Source: Variovorax paradoxus (GTDB taxonomy: Bacteria; Pseudomonadota; Gammaproteobacteria; Burkholderiales; Burkholderiaceae_C). Taken from it: a stretch of DNA of 64,000 bases. This document shows positions 49,929-58,630 of this stretch, piece after piece. Location of the stretch: assembly GCF_024734665.1 (NCBI RefSeq), contig NZ_CP102931.1, forward strand, positions 303,501 through 367,500, in the 5' to 3' direction. How positions within the stretch are numbered: the first letter of the stretch is position 1; every line of letters starts with the position of its first letter. Made by a program: the position numbers and the translations under genes. The notes under the pieces were generated by a model. The model did not search any database. It had not been told where the DNA came from and saw only the letters and a program-made list of their open reading frames with translations.

Positions 49929-51662
49929 ATGACGAACTCTCCCGATGCCGCCAGCGGCCCCGTGCCTCCGCCGGCCAGCGCCACCGAACTGCCGCCATCG
50001 GTCGGCGCCTTCCACTACACGCGCTACAAGCCCTGGACGCCGCCGCTCGAAGAAGGCGGCATCGAGCCCGGCCGCCATCCGGTGGTGATCGCCGGCGGTG
50101 GGCCGGTCGGCATGGCGCTCGCGCTGGGGCTCGCGAACCACGGCGTGCGCTGCGTGATCCTCGAAGCCGACGACACGGTGTGCGTCGGCAGCCGTGCGGC
50201 CTGCATCTCGCGGCGCAGCCTTGAAATCATGGAACGGCTCGGCGTGCTGCCCGGCTTCATGGCCAAGGGACTGCCGTGGACCGGCGGGCGCAGCTTCTAC
50301 AAGACGGCCGAGGTGTTCCGCTTCGAGATGCCGCATGACGCGCAGCAAAAGCTGCCGCCGATGATCAACCTCGAGCAGTACTACGCCGAGCACTACCTGC
50401 TGGAAGAGATCTTCCGCCGCAACGAGCAGACACCGGGGCTCATCGACATCCGCTGGGGCACCGAGCTCACCGGCCTTGAGCAAGGCGATGAAGGCGTGAC
50501 GCTCGACGTGCGCAACGCCGAAGGTGCCTACCGGCTGCACGGCCAGTGGCTCGCGGCCTGCGACGGCGGCCAGAGCTTCGTGCGCAAGGCGATGGGGCTC
50601 GCGCTCGAGGGCACGGGCTACGAAGGCCGCTACGTGATTATCGACATCGAGCTGCACAGCGGCCACCCCACCGAGCGCCGCGCATGGTTCGACCCACCGT
50701 GGAACCCGGGCTCGACCGTGCTGATGCACCGCCAGCCCGACGACATCTGGCGCATCGACTACCAACTGCGCCCCGGCCAGAGCACCGAAGAAGCGCTGCA
50801 GCCGCCGGCCGTGGCCGAGTTCGTGCAGCGCCACCTCGACGCCATCGGCGAAGGCCACCTGCCGTGGAAGACGGTGTGGACTTCGGTCTACCGTGCCGGC
50901 GCAATGACGCTCGACAGCTACCGCCACGGCCGCGTCGTGTTCGCGGGCAACGCGGCGCATGCGATGCCGATCTTCGGCGTGCGCGGGCTCAACTCGGGCT
51001 TCGACGATGCGGACAACCTCGCGTGGAAGCTGGCGTTCGTGGCCAAGGGCTTGTCGGATGCGGAGTTGCTCGACTCGTATTCGCAGGAGCGCATCGCGGC
51101 CTTTCATGTGAACGCCGAAAACGCGATGCGCAGCACCGAGTTCATGTCGCCGCCGTCTCGCGGCTTCGACTTGCTGCGCGAGGCGGCGCTGTCGCTCTCG
51201 GAGGCGCATCGCGGCATTGCGCAGCTCATCAATCCGCGCCAGACGCAGGCCGTGCGCTATGCCGATTCGCCGCTGTCTAGCGAAGGCGATGTGCTGTCGG
51301 CCGGTCCGCTGCCGGGCGAGGTGATGCCCGAGCAACAACTCGCGCAAGGCCACCTCACCGACTGGATCGCACCGACCTTCACGCTGCTGGTGCTGCGGCC
51401 CGACGTGGCCCCGCTGCCTGCAGCCGACATCGCACAGGCGCGGCAGGGAGCGCTGCCCTTCGTCGTGCGCAGCATCGCGAGCCCGGGCATCGACGGCGCC
51501 GACGCGCATGCCTCGCCCGCCGTCTTCGAAGCGCTCGGCGCGCAAGACGGCGCGGTCTACCTGCTGCGCCCCGACGGCCACGTGGCCGCGCGCTGGCATC
51601 GCCTGCCGTCCGGCGCCCTGCAACCCGCACTGGCCCGCGCGGCCCAGGAGCCCCTCGCATGA
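49929..51662 (+). CDS. FAD-dependent aromatic monooxygenase (MhpA/PheA-like)
   Basis: A 577-residue flavoprotein hydroxylase. Motifs: Rossmann site VIAGGGPVGMALALGL (residues ~53-68), then LACDGG-like AACDGGQSFVRKAMG, and the second FAD site FAGNAAHAMPIFGVRGLNSG. The usual GDAAH is GNAAH here (Asn341). The C-terminal ~150 residues fit the thioredoxin-like domain of MhpA-type enzymes. These oxidise aromatic rings with NAD(P)H and O2. The downstream small protein gene overlaps by ATGA, and a Bug receptor gene follows. A substrate cannot be assigned. Confidence 0.88.
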   Translation: MTNSPDAASGPVPPPASATELPPSVGAFHYTRYKPWTPPLEEGGIEPGRHPVVIAGGGPVGMALALGLANHGVRCVILEADDTVCVGSRAACISRRSLEIMERLGVLPGFMAKGLPWTGGRSFYKTAEVFRFEMPHDAQQKLPPMINLEQYYAEHYLLEEIFRRNEQTPGLIDIRWGTELTGLEQGDEGVTLDVRNAEGAYRLHGQWLAACDGGQSFVRKAMGLALEGTGYEGRYVIIDIELHSGHPTERRAWFDPPWNPGSTVLMHRQPDDIWRIDYQLRPGQSTEEALQPPAVAEFVQRHLDAIGEGHLPWKTVWTSVYRAGAMTLDSYRHGRVVFAGNAAHAMPIFGVRGLNSGFDDADNLAWKLAFVAKGLSDAELLDSYSQERIAAFHVNAENAMRSTEFMSPPSRGFDLLREAALSLSEAHRGIAQLINPRQTQAVRYADSPLSSEGDVLSAGPLPGEVMPEQQLAQGHLTDWIAPTFTLLVLRPDVAPLPAADIAQARQGALPFVVRSIASPGIDGADAHASPAVFEALGAQDGAVYLLRPDGHVAARWHRLPSGALQPALARAAQEPLA

Positions 51663-51871
51663 CCACGACACCGCTGAACCCCGACGCCCGCGACCGCCTC
51701 TATGCCGAGTGCGCGCGTGCCATCACCGAGGCAGGCGCCGAGCGCGAATCGCTGTTCCTCGCGCGGCTCGCGCTGCTGCTGTTCGAGCAGGTCGGCGACG
51801 AGGCGCGCTGCCGCGCCGCGCTGGCCGATGCCTTGCGCGCGCTGCCCGTACCATCGCTGTCCGCTTCCTGA
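51659..51871 (+). CDS. Small protein coupled to the FAD monooxygenase, DUF2783-like
   Basis: A 70-residue Ala/Leu/Arg-rich protein, predicted fully helical, with RDRLYAECARAITEAGAERE near its start. The ATG overlaps the stop of the monooxygenase gene. Small DUF2783 proteins occur directly after such FAD oxidoreductases; the match here is by size, position and helix pattern, not a firm sequence signature. Confidence 0.6.
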   Translation: MTTTPLNPDARDRLYAECARAITEAGAERESLFLARLALLLFEQVGDEARCRAALADALRALPVPSLSAS

Positions 51872-51904
51872 CCTTCCAAATTACAAACGACTGGAGACTG
51901 ATCC

Positions 51905-52879
51905 ATGGATCGCCGCACCCTTCTCGCCACGCTCGCTTCCGGCGCCGCCGTGGCCGCCACGCCTTTCGCCCATGCACAGGAGTACCCCGCGCAACTCATC
52001 AAGTGGGTCGTGCCTTACCCGGCAGGCGGTGGCACCGACGTGATCGCGCGCGTGCTGGCCGAATCGATGCGCCAGACGCTGGGCCAGCAGATCGTGGTCG
52101 ACAACCGCCCCGGCGCCTCCACCAACATCGGCGCCGACCTGGTCGCCAAGAGCAAACCCGACGGCTACACGATCCTTTCGGCCGACAACGCCGTGCTGGC
52201 CTTCAACGAGCATCTGTTCAGCAAGCTGCCTTTCAACCCCGAGAAAGACTTCACCTACATCGGCGCGATCGGCAAGTTTCCGCTCGCGCTGGTGGTGCAC
52301 CCAGACTTCCCGGCGAAGAACTTCAAGGAGTTCCTGGCCTACGTGAAGGCCAATCCCGGCAAGGTCAACTACGCCTCGCCCGGCAACGGTTCGCCGCACC
52401 ACTTGGCAATGGAAATGTTCAAGGTGCGCACCGGCACCTTCATCACCCACATTCCGTACCGCGGCGCGGCGCCGGCCATGGCCGACGTGATGGGCGGGCA
52501 GGTGCCCTGCATGTTCCTCGACCTGGCTTCGGGCCTGTCGATCATGCAGAGCAACAAGGTGCGGGTGCTGGCCATCGGCTCGGGTGCGCGCAGCAAGCTG
52601 CTGCCCAATGTGCCGACGCTGGCTGAAGTGGGCGTGCCCAACACGGAGGTGTTTGCGTTCCAGGGCATCCTCGGCCCGGCCGGCCTGTCGCCCGCGGTGG
52701 TGAACAGGCTCAACGGCGACCTGAACAAGGCCTTCGGCACGCCCGCCGTGCAGAAGCGCTTCGAAGACTTCGGCATGGAAGCGATGCCGGGCTCGCCGGC
52801 TCAGTTCGCGGCGCTGTCGCGCGCGGAGTCGAAGCGCTGGGGCCCGATCATCAAGCAGGCTGGCATCAAGCTCGACTGA
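51905..52879 (+). CDS. Bug-family (tripartite tricarboxylate transporter) substrate-binding protein
   Basis: A 324-residue periplasmic receptor. It has a twin-arginine-like start (MDRRTLLATLASGAAV), with cleavage near AHAQE. The Bug signatures are PYPAGGGTDVIARVLAE, NRPGASTNIGADLVA, DGYTIL and the PYRGAAPAMADVMGGQ region. Bug proteins bind carboxylates and aromatics and are very numerous in betaproteobacteria such as Variovorax and Bordetella. It is in an operon with the monooxygenase, so it may deliver the monooxygenase substrate. Confidence 0.93.
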   Translation: MDRRTLLATLASGAAVAATPFAHAQEYPAQLIKWVVPYPAGGGTDVIARVLAESMRQTLGQQIVVDNRPGASTNIGADLVAKSKPDGYTILSADNAVLAFNEHLFSKLPFNPEKDFTYIGAIGKFPLALVVHPDFPAKNFKEFLAYVKANPGKVNYASPGNGSPHHLAMEMFKVRTGTFITHIPYRGAAPAMADVMGGQVPCMFLDLASGLSIMQSNKVRVLAIGSGARSKLLPNVPTLAEVGVPNTEVFAFQGILGPAGLSPAVVNRLNGDLNKAFGTPAVQKRFEDFGMEAMPGSPAQFAALSRAESKRWGPIIKQAGIKLD

Positions 52880-52900
52880 TGCCAGCAGTGGACGTTTGCC

Positions 52901-54076
52901 CTATCGGGTGAACGCCTTGCGCGAGCCGTCTTCGAGGACTTCGTCGTCGCGCTGCAGCTCGCCGTTTTCGTCCCAGGTGCGCTCGCGCGTCACGCGGCCC
53001 TTGGCGTCGAAGCTCGACTCGGCCAGTAGCGTGCCCTTCTCGCTGAAGCGCTGGTGGGTGCCGACCGGAATCTGCCGGTTGCGGCCCGCGATCTCGTAGC
53101 GGCCCTGCGCGGCGCGCTGGCCGCTGTCGTAGAACTCGGTGATCTCGACCGCGCGCGCGTCGCCGCTGCCGCTGTAGGCCGACTTGCTGCGCGGCTGGCC
53201 ATTGAGGTAGTAGCCGTCGTCGACGATAGGCTCGCCCGCGCTGTTCCAGCGCTGGTCGCGCACCAGCGTGCCCTTTTCGGAGAAGGCCTGCTCGCGTATG
53301 CGCACGCTCGCGCGCTCGACCAGCAGGTACACCGTCTCGCGGCGCTTCACGCCTTCGGACGAGTAGTTCTGCTCGGTGCGCTGGTTGCCCACGGTTTCGT
53401 CCAGCGACGCCGTCTTGCCGTTGTCGTAGAAGCTCTGCGAGCGCACCCGCTTGCCCGACACGAAAGAAAGCCTCGAACGCAGGCTGCCGCGCGCATCGAA
53501 CAGGTCGACCTGCGACGGGCCGGTGCCCGTGAAGCCGCAGAGCTTGGCGTCGTCCGCCACCGGCGCGAGCGTGGGCGCGTCCGCGCAGCGCAGGGCCGAG
53601 AGCTGGCCGTTTTCGGTGAATTCGACCGACGCTCGCTCGCTGCCGCTGCCGGTGTCGGGATAGAAGATGGCGCGCCGCAGCTTACCGTCGGGGTAGAAGT
53701 TGCGTACCAGTCCGCGCTCCTGGCCGTCGTCGTAGGTGGCGTCGCGCAGCACGCGGCCCGTGGGTGAGAACTCGCGGGCGCGGCCATGCAGGTTGCCCTT
53801 GGCGTTGAGGCTGTGCTCCTTGGCGAGCTTGCCCTTCTCGTAGATGCGCACCAGGCCCATCGACACGCCGTTCTGGATCTGCTCTTCGCGCTGCAACTCG
53901 CCGGTTGCGTGGTCCTTGCAGCGCAGCAGGCCGGTCTTGCCGGCGGTGCTGCTGCCGTTGGTCGGGTTCACGCTGCGGCCGTTGAGTTCGCAGTCGAGCT
54001 GCGCATGCGCCGCCGTGGCACAGAGGAGTGCGAAGAGTGCGGCGGCGCCGCGAGGGGCGATCCGGCGCGGGGTCAT
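52901..54076 (-). CDS. Secreted MORN/YwqK-type repeat protein
   Basis: A 391-residue exported protein with a signal peptide (GAAALFALLCATAAHAQ). The mature part contains about ten YwqK/MORN-like repeats of the type GxxxRxxxFYPDGKLRR (for example NFYPDGKLRRAIFYPDTG, SFYDNGKTASLDE, EFYDSGQRAAQGRYE). Such beta-strand repeats occur in toxin-linked and surface proteins of unknown function. It is 1 base from the VOC gene on the same strand, so the two are one operon. No enzyme motif is visible. Confidence 0.75.
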   Translation of the reverse strand: MTPRRIAPRGAAALFALLCATAAHAQLDCELNGRSVNPTNGSSTAGKTGLLRCKDHATGELQREEQIQNGVSMGLVRIYEKGKLAKEHSLNAKGNLHGRAREFSPTGRVLRDATYDDGQERGLVRNFYPDGKLRRAIFYPDTGSGSERASVEFTENGQLSALRCADAPTLAPVADDAKLCGFTGTGPSQVDLFDARGSLRSRLSFVSGKRVRSQSFYDNGKTASLDETVGNQRTEQNYSSEGVKRRETVYLLVERASVRIREQAFSEKGTLVRDQRWNSAGEPIVDDGYYLNGQPRSKSAYSGSGDARAVEITEFYDSGQRAAQGRYEIAGRNRQIPVGTHQRFSEKGTLLAESSFDAKGRVTRERTWDENGELQRDDEVLEDGSRKAFTR

Positions 54077-54077
54077 T

Positions 54078-54491
54078 TCACTTGTCGTAGAGCGTTTCGA
54101 GGGAGCGGAGGCCCTTGATCTCGATCGGGTTGCCGAACGGGTCGAAGAAGAACATCGTCCATTGCTCGCCCGGCTGGCCTTCGAAGCGCACTTGCGGCTT
54201 CAGCACGAACTCGGTGCCGGCGGCTTCGAGCCGCGCGGCCATTGCCTGCCAGTCGGGCAGGGCCAGCGCGAGGCCGAAGTGCGGCATTGGCACCATCACG
54301 TCGCCGACGCGGCCGGTGCGGGCGGTGGCGAAGGGCTCGCCGAGGTGCAGCGAAATCTGGTGGCCGAAGAAGTCGAAGTCGACCCAGGTGTCGGTGCTGC
54401 GGCCTTCGGCGCAGCCGAGCACGTCGCCATAGAAGCGGCGGGCACCGTCGAGGTCGCGAACGTTGAAGGCAAGGTGGAAGATGCTCTGCAT
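54078..54491 (-). CDS. VOC-family protein (glyoxalase/bleomycin-resistance fold)
   Basis: A 137-residue single VOC-domain protein: FHLAFNVRDLDGARRFYGDV at the start, DFFGHQISLHLGE in the middle, and FFFDPFGNPIEIKGLRSLE at the end. The His/Glu residues in these motifs could bind a metal. Members are glyoxalases, dioxygenases or resistance proteins. The sequence does not separate them. It lies upstream of the MORN protein gene in the same operon. Confidence 0.82.
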   Translation of the reverse strand: MQSIFHLAFNVRDLDGARRFYGDVLGCAEGRSTDTWVDFDFFGHQISLHLGEPFATARTGRVGDVMVPMPHFGLALALPDWQAMAARLEAAGTEFVLKPQVRFEGQPGEQWTMFFFDPFGNPIEIKGLRSLETLYDK

Positions 54492-54660
54492 GGTTTCGGA
54501 TTATGGGCAGCGGTGCTGTGAGAATGCCGGACTTTCTTTCATCGTGGAGCAAGCCTTGCGGATACTCCGGGTCCTCGCCGCGCGGATGCGCGGCATGCAT
54601 GTCATCGCGCGGATGCGCGACATCCTCTCTCTTCTTCCTTCCGCGCCGGATTTCCGGCGC

Positions 54661-55815
54661 ATGCCGCGCCGCATCCTCGCTGGCGTGTGCTGTGTGTTCA
54701 GCTTCGCGGCGGCGCATGCCGCCTGCCCGCCATCGGCCATCGCCAGCCTCGAGAAGCCGGGCATGGGCGTGCGCAACGGCGTCGACCGTGGGGTGCTCTG
54801 GCGCATCGAGCGCGACGGGCGCACCTCGTGGCTCTACGGCACCATCCACGTCGGCCGCGGCGACTGGGTGCGGCCCGGCCCAACCATCCAGAAGGCGCTG
54901 GCGCAGAGTGACACCCTCGCGCTGGAACTCGACCTGCGCGACGAGGCCACCGCCCGCGCCATGGCCCGGCCGGCCGACCCGGAGCTGCTGGCGCGCATGC
55001 TCAGCGGCGAGCGCGCCCGCCGGCTGGAGCGCCAGAACTCTGAAGCCTGCGTGCCGCCGGGAACGCTGTCGAAGCTGCAGCCGATCCTGCAGGTCACGGC
55101 GCTGGCCGGCCTGGCGGGGCGAGCCGACGGGCTGTACCCGGAATTCGGCGTGGACGAGACGCTGGCGGTCTCCGCCCGCAACAGCAGCAAGCCGATCGTC
55201 GCGCTCGAAAACGCGGCTGAACAGATCAAGGTGCTGACCGGCGAATCCGAAGCCGAAGAAGCCGAGCAGGTGGACGCGGCGCTCGACGAGCTGGAGTCCG
55301 GCAAGCTGCGCGGCCAGCTCAAGGAACTGGCCGATGTCTGGGCGCGCAGCGACGCGGCCCGGCTTGCCAGCTATCCCCAGTGGTGTGACTGCCTCAAAAC
55401 GTCCGCCGAGCAGCGGTTGATGAAGCGCCTGCTCGACGACCGCAACCCGAACCTGGCCGACGGCATCGAGCGCCTGCATGCCGGCGGTAAGGGCGTGTTC
55501 GCGGCGGTCGGGGCGCTGCACATGATCGGCCCGCAGGGGCTGCCCGCGCTGATGGCGGCGCGCGGCTTCACCGTGACGCCCGTGCTGACCAACGCACAGG
55601 CGCAGACGGCACAGCCGATGCCCGCGCTCGCGGCGCCTTCGCCGGCGCCAAGGGCCGTGCGGGGCGGCAAGGCCGTGAAGGGCCAGCGCGGGCAGGCGGC
55701 GCAGAAGGGCGGCAAATCGACGAAGGCGGCACCCGCCGCCAGGGGCGCCAAGGCCCCCGCCAAAGCGTCAGCCAAGGCCGCAGCCCCTGCCGCCAAGGGC
55801 AAAGTGCGCAGATAA
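54661..55815 (+). CDS. TraB/GumN-family exported protein with Lys/Ala tail
   Basis: A 384-residue protein. I chose the start at MPRRILAGVCC because it gives a signal peptide (VFSFAAAHA); several in-frame ATGs lie upstream (54586 and others) without better sites. Family motifs are WLYGTIHVGRGDWV and a late GALHMIGPQGLPALM, with conserved acidic residues. TraB/GumN proteins are metal-dependent periplasmic proteases or related. The final ~60 residues are Lys/Ala/Gly-rich (KGQRGQAAQKGGKSTK), unusual for the family. A DUF2946 gene starts 9 bases downstream. Confidence 0.75.
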   Translation: MPRRILAGVCCVFSFAAAHAACPPSAIASLEKPGMGVRNGVDRGVLWRIERDGRTSWLYGTIHVGRGDWVRPGPTIQKALAQSDTLALELDLRDEATARAMARPADPELLARMLSGERARRLERQNSEACVPPGTLSKLQPILQVTALAGLAGRADGLYPEFGVDETLAVSARNSSKPIVALENAAEQIKVLTGESEAEEAEQVDAALDELESGKLRGQLKELADVWARSDAARLASYPQWCDCLKTSAEQRLMKRLLDDRNPNLADGIERLHAGGKGVFAAVGALHMIGPQGLPALMAARGFTVTPVLTNAQAQTAQPMPALAAPSPAPRAVRGGKAVKGQRGQAAQKGGKSTKAAPAARGAKAPAKASAKAAAPAAKGKVRR

Positions 55816-55824
55816 TCGCCCGCC

Positions 55825-56196
55825 ATGCACGCGCTGCGAACCCACACCCGCTTCCTCGGCCTCGTCGGCCGCTGGGTGCTGCTGTGGTTCGTGATGTCGC
55901 TGGGCGTGGCGGTGGCGTCGCCGCTGGTGAATCCGCAGTCGATGGAGCTGGTGTGCTCCAGCGCCGGCTCGATCAAGGTGGTGGTCCATACCGAAGACGG
56001 CGCGCAGGAAATGGGCGCCTCGCACATGGACTGCCCGCTGTGCGTGCTGACCGGCGCGCCGCCGCCGGCCATGGCGGTTCCGGTTTTCGACCTTCCCCTG
56101 CCGCTGGGCCGCGTGGTCCAGTCCATTCCTGCCGCGCGCCTTGCCGCGGCCACCGCGGCGCCGCTACCGGCGCGCGGGCCCCCGACTTTCTCCTGA
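55825..56196 (+). CDS. DUF2946 membrane protein, copper locus
   Basis: A 123-residue protein with one N-terminal hydrophobic segment (residues ~13-35) and the conserved SHMDCPLCVLTGAP motif near residue 65, which contains His, Met and two Cys suited to metal binding. DUF2946 genes often lie with TonB receptors and PCuAC-type copper chaperones, as here. It is probably an inner-membrane or periplasmic copper-handling protein. It is 83 bases before the receptor gene. Confidence 0.8.
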   Translation: MHALRTHTRFLGLVGRWVLLWFVMSLGVAVASPLVNPQSMELVCSSAGSIKVVVHTEDGAQEMGASHMDCPLCVLTGAPPPAMAVPVFDLPLPLGRVVQSIPAARLAAATAAPLPARGPPTFS

Positions 56197-56279
56197 CGCT
56201 CTCAAAACCATAGCTGCATACGCACGACAGAGTGCGTGTGCGGCCTGTCTGGCTTGAAGTTTCGTGGAGAAGGTTCCTC

Positions 56280-58601
56280 TTGAAAAAGCATTCCCGCGCC
56301 CTGGCGATCGCCATGGCATTCCCTCTTGGCGCGCCTGCGCTGGCGCAGCAGCAGCCCGCCGAAGCGCCTGAAAGCGGCACCGGTGGCCGTTCGCTGAGCA
56401 CCGTCACCGTGAGCGGCGGCCGGCCGACCTCGCTGCCGGCGCAGATCCCCACCACCATCGAAGGCGTGACGCACGACCAGATCGTCGAGACCGTCAACGC
56501 CACCGACAGCGAAGACGCGCTCAAGTACCTGCCGAGCCTGGTCGTGCGCAAGCGCTACATCGGCGACTTCAACCATGCCGTGCTCGCCACTCGCGCCTCG
56601 GGCACGGGCAACAGCGCGCGCTCGCTGGTCTATGCCGACGGCATCGTGCTGTCGAACCCGCTGGGCAACGGCGCCACCTACGCGCCGCGCTGGGGCATGG
56701 TGTCGCCGGAAGAAATCGAGCGGGTCGATGTGCTCTACGGGCCGTTCTCGGCTGCGTACCCCGGTAACTCGGTTGGCGCGGTGGTCGACTACGTGACGCG
56801 CATGCCCACGCAGCTCGAAGCCCACATCAAGCTCAGCGGCTTCGTGTCGAACTTCGATCTGTACAACAGCCATTCCTCCCCGGCCGGCCAGCAGCTCGAC
56901 CTGTCGCTGGGCAGCCGCAGCGGCGACTGGTCGTGGTGGCTCAGCGCCTCGCGCACCCACAGCAAGGGGCAGGCGCTGGTGTTCGGCAACCGGCTGGTGA
57001 GCGCGGGCACAGTCGGCAGCGCGGGCACGCCCGTGACCGGCGCAGTGCTTGGGCTGAACCCGTCGAACCAGCCCTGGTGGCTGGTGGGTGGCTCCACCAT
57101 CTACGACACCACGCAGGAGCAGGCCAAGCTCAAGCTGGCGTACGACTTCTCGCCCACCATTCGCGCCACCTACACGCTGGGTGCGTGGAACAACACCACG
57201 CACGGCGGCGTCGACACCTGGCTGCGCGATGCGCTCGGGCGGCCGGTGTACAGCGGCCGCGTGAACATCGGCGGGCGCACCTACAACCTCGATTCGCCCA
57301 GCGCCGCGCTCGCGCCGACCGAGACCGCGCTCACGCACTACATGCACGGCCTCTCGGTGAAGAGCCACACCGGCGGCGTGTTCGACTGGGAGGTGGCGGC
57401 GAGCCTGTTCGACTATTCGAGCGACACCTCGCGCACGCCCACCACGCCGCTGCCGGGCGCCTTCAGCGGTGGCCCGGGCCGCACCACCGACATGGGCGGC
57501 TCCGGCTGGAACACCTTCAAGGCGGCCGGCACCTGGCGGCCCACCGGCTCGGCCGAGGGCGTGGGCGCGCACGTGGTCGACTTCGGCTTCCAGCAGGACA
57601 CGGCGCGCCTGCGCACCAGCGTCGGCAACACGCTCGACTGGATCAACGGATCACCCGTCACGCCGTTCTCGGCCTTCAACGGCAACACCCGGCTGCAGTC
57701 GCTCTACGTGCAGGACACCTGGCGCTTCGCGAAGGACTGGAAGACCACGCTCGGCCTGCGCCACGAGCGCTGGGAGGCCTACGGCGGCCAGCTCGGCAAT
57801 GCGGCCACGCTGCTGGACTTTGCACCGCGCAAGAACAGCTACGACTCGCCCAAGGCCGCCATCGCCTGGCAGGCCACGTCCGACTGGCTCCTCAAGGCCT
57901 CGACCGGCCGCGCGGTGCGCATGCCGACGGTGAGCGAGCTCTACCAGGGCTCGATCAGCGGCAACCAGATCATCAACACCAATCCGAACCTGCGCCCCGA
58001 GCGCTCGTGGACCACCGAGCTCAGCGCCGAGCGCGACCTGAAGGGCTGGGGGCTCGACGGCGTGCTGCGCACCACGCTGTTCTTCGAGAACACGAAGGAC
58101 GCGCTCTACACGCAGGCCCTCACCAACCTCGTGAGCACGGTGCAGAACGTCGACGCCATCCGCACGCGCGGGCTCGAGGTGGCGATGAACGCGGTCGACG
58201 TGGGCATGCGGGGGCTCGACCTGAGCGGCAGCCTCACGCTGACCCGCTCGAAGATCACCGCCAACAGCGGCTTTCCCGCCAGTGTCGGCCACGACCAGCC
58301 GCGCGTGCCGAAGGTACGCGCCACGCTGCTCGCCACCTACCGACCGGACGCCAACTGGAGCTACACCGTCGGCGCGCGCTACAGCGGCAAACAGTACGGC
58401 ACGCTCGACAACAGCGACCCCAACGGCTTCGCGTACATGGGCTTCTCGAAGTTCTTCGTGGTCGACGCGCGCATACGCTACCGGATCGACAAGCAATGGA
58501 GCGCGTCCTTCGGCATCGACAACCTGAACAACAACAGGTACTGGGCCTTCCACCCGTACCCGCAGCGCACCTATGTGGCCGAACTCAAGTTCGACCTTTG
58601 A
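56280..58601 (+). CDS. TonB-dependent outer-membrane receptor, probably copper-linked
   Basis: A 773-residue receptor. It starts at TTG (56280), eight bases after GGAGAAGG, with signal peptide KKHSRALAIAMAFPLGAPAL. Residues ~40-170 are the plug (DALKYLPSLVVRKRYIGDFN, IERVDVLYGPFSAAYPGNSVG); the rest is the 22-strand barrel, ending with alternating aromatic residues (RTYVAELKFDL). The flanking copper proteins suggest a copper or copper-chelate ligand (inference). It could be co-transcribed with the fusion gene 29 bases downstream. Confidence 0.85.
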   Translation: MKKHSRALAIAMAFPLGAPALAQQQPAEAPESGTGGRSLSTVTVSGGRPTSLPAQIPTTIEGVTHDQIVETVNATDSEDALKYLPSLVVRKRYIGDFNHAVLATRASGTGNSARSLVYADGIVLSNPLGNGATYAPRWGMVSPEEIERVDVLYGPFSAAYPGNSVGAVVDYVTRMPTQLEAHIKLSGFVSNFDLYNSHSSPAGQQLDLSLGSRSGDWSWWLSASRTHSKGQALVFGNRLVSAGTVGSAGTPVTGAVLGLNPSNQPWWLVGGSTIYDTTQEQAKLKLAYDFSPTIRATYTLGAWNNTTHGGVDTWLRDALGRPVYSGRVNIGGRTYNLDSPSAALAPTETALTHYMHGLSVKSHTGGVFDWEVAASLFDYSSDTSRTPTTPLPGAFSGGPGRTTDMGGSGWNTFKAAGTWRPTGSAEGVGAHVVDFGFQQDTARLRTSVGNTLDWINGSPVTPFSAFNGNTRLQSLYVQDTWRFAKDWKTTLGLRHERWEAYGGQLGNAATLLDFAPRKNSYDSPKAAIAWQATSDWLLKASTGRAVRMPTVSELYQGSISGNQIINTNPNLRPERSWTTELSAERDLKGWGLDGVLRTTLFFENTKDALYTQALTNLVSTVQNVDAIRTRGLEVAMNAVDVGMRGLDLSGSLTLTRSKITANSGFPASVGHDQPRVPKVRATLLATYRPDANWSYTVGARYSGKQYGTLDNSDPNGFAYMGFSKFFVVDARIRYRIDKQWSASFGIDNLNNNRYWAFHPYPQRTYVAELKFDL

Positions 58602-58630
58602 CTCTTTCACTCCAACTGCAAGGACACGAC

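Noticed and set aside
54500..54660. A separate small gene between the VOC gene and the TraB/GumN gene
   Set aside because: The only candidates are in-frame extensions of TraB/GumN or Arg-rich shadows with no ribosome site.
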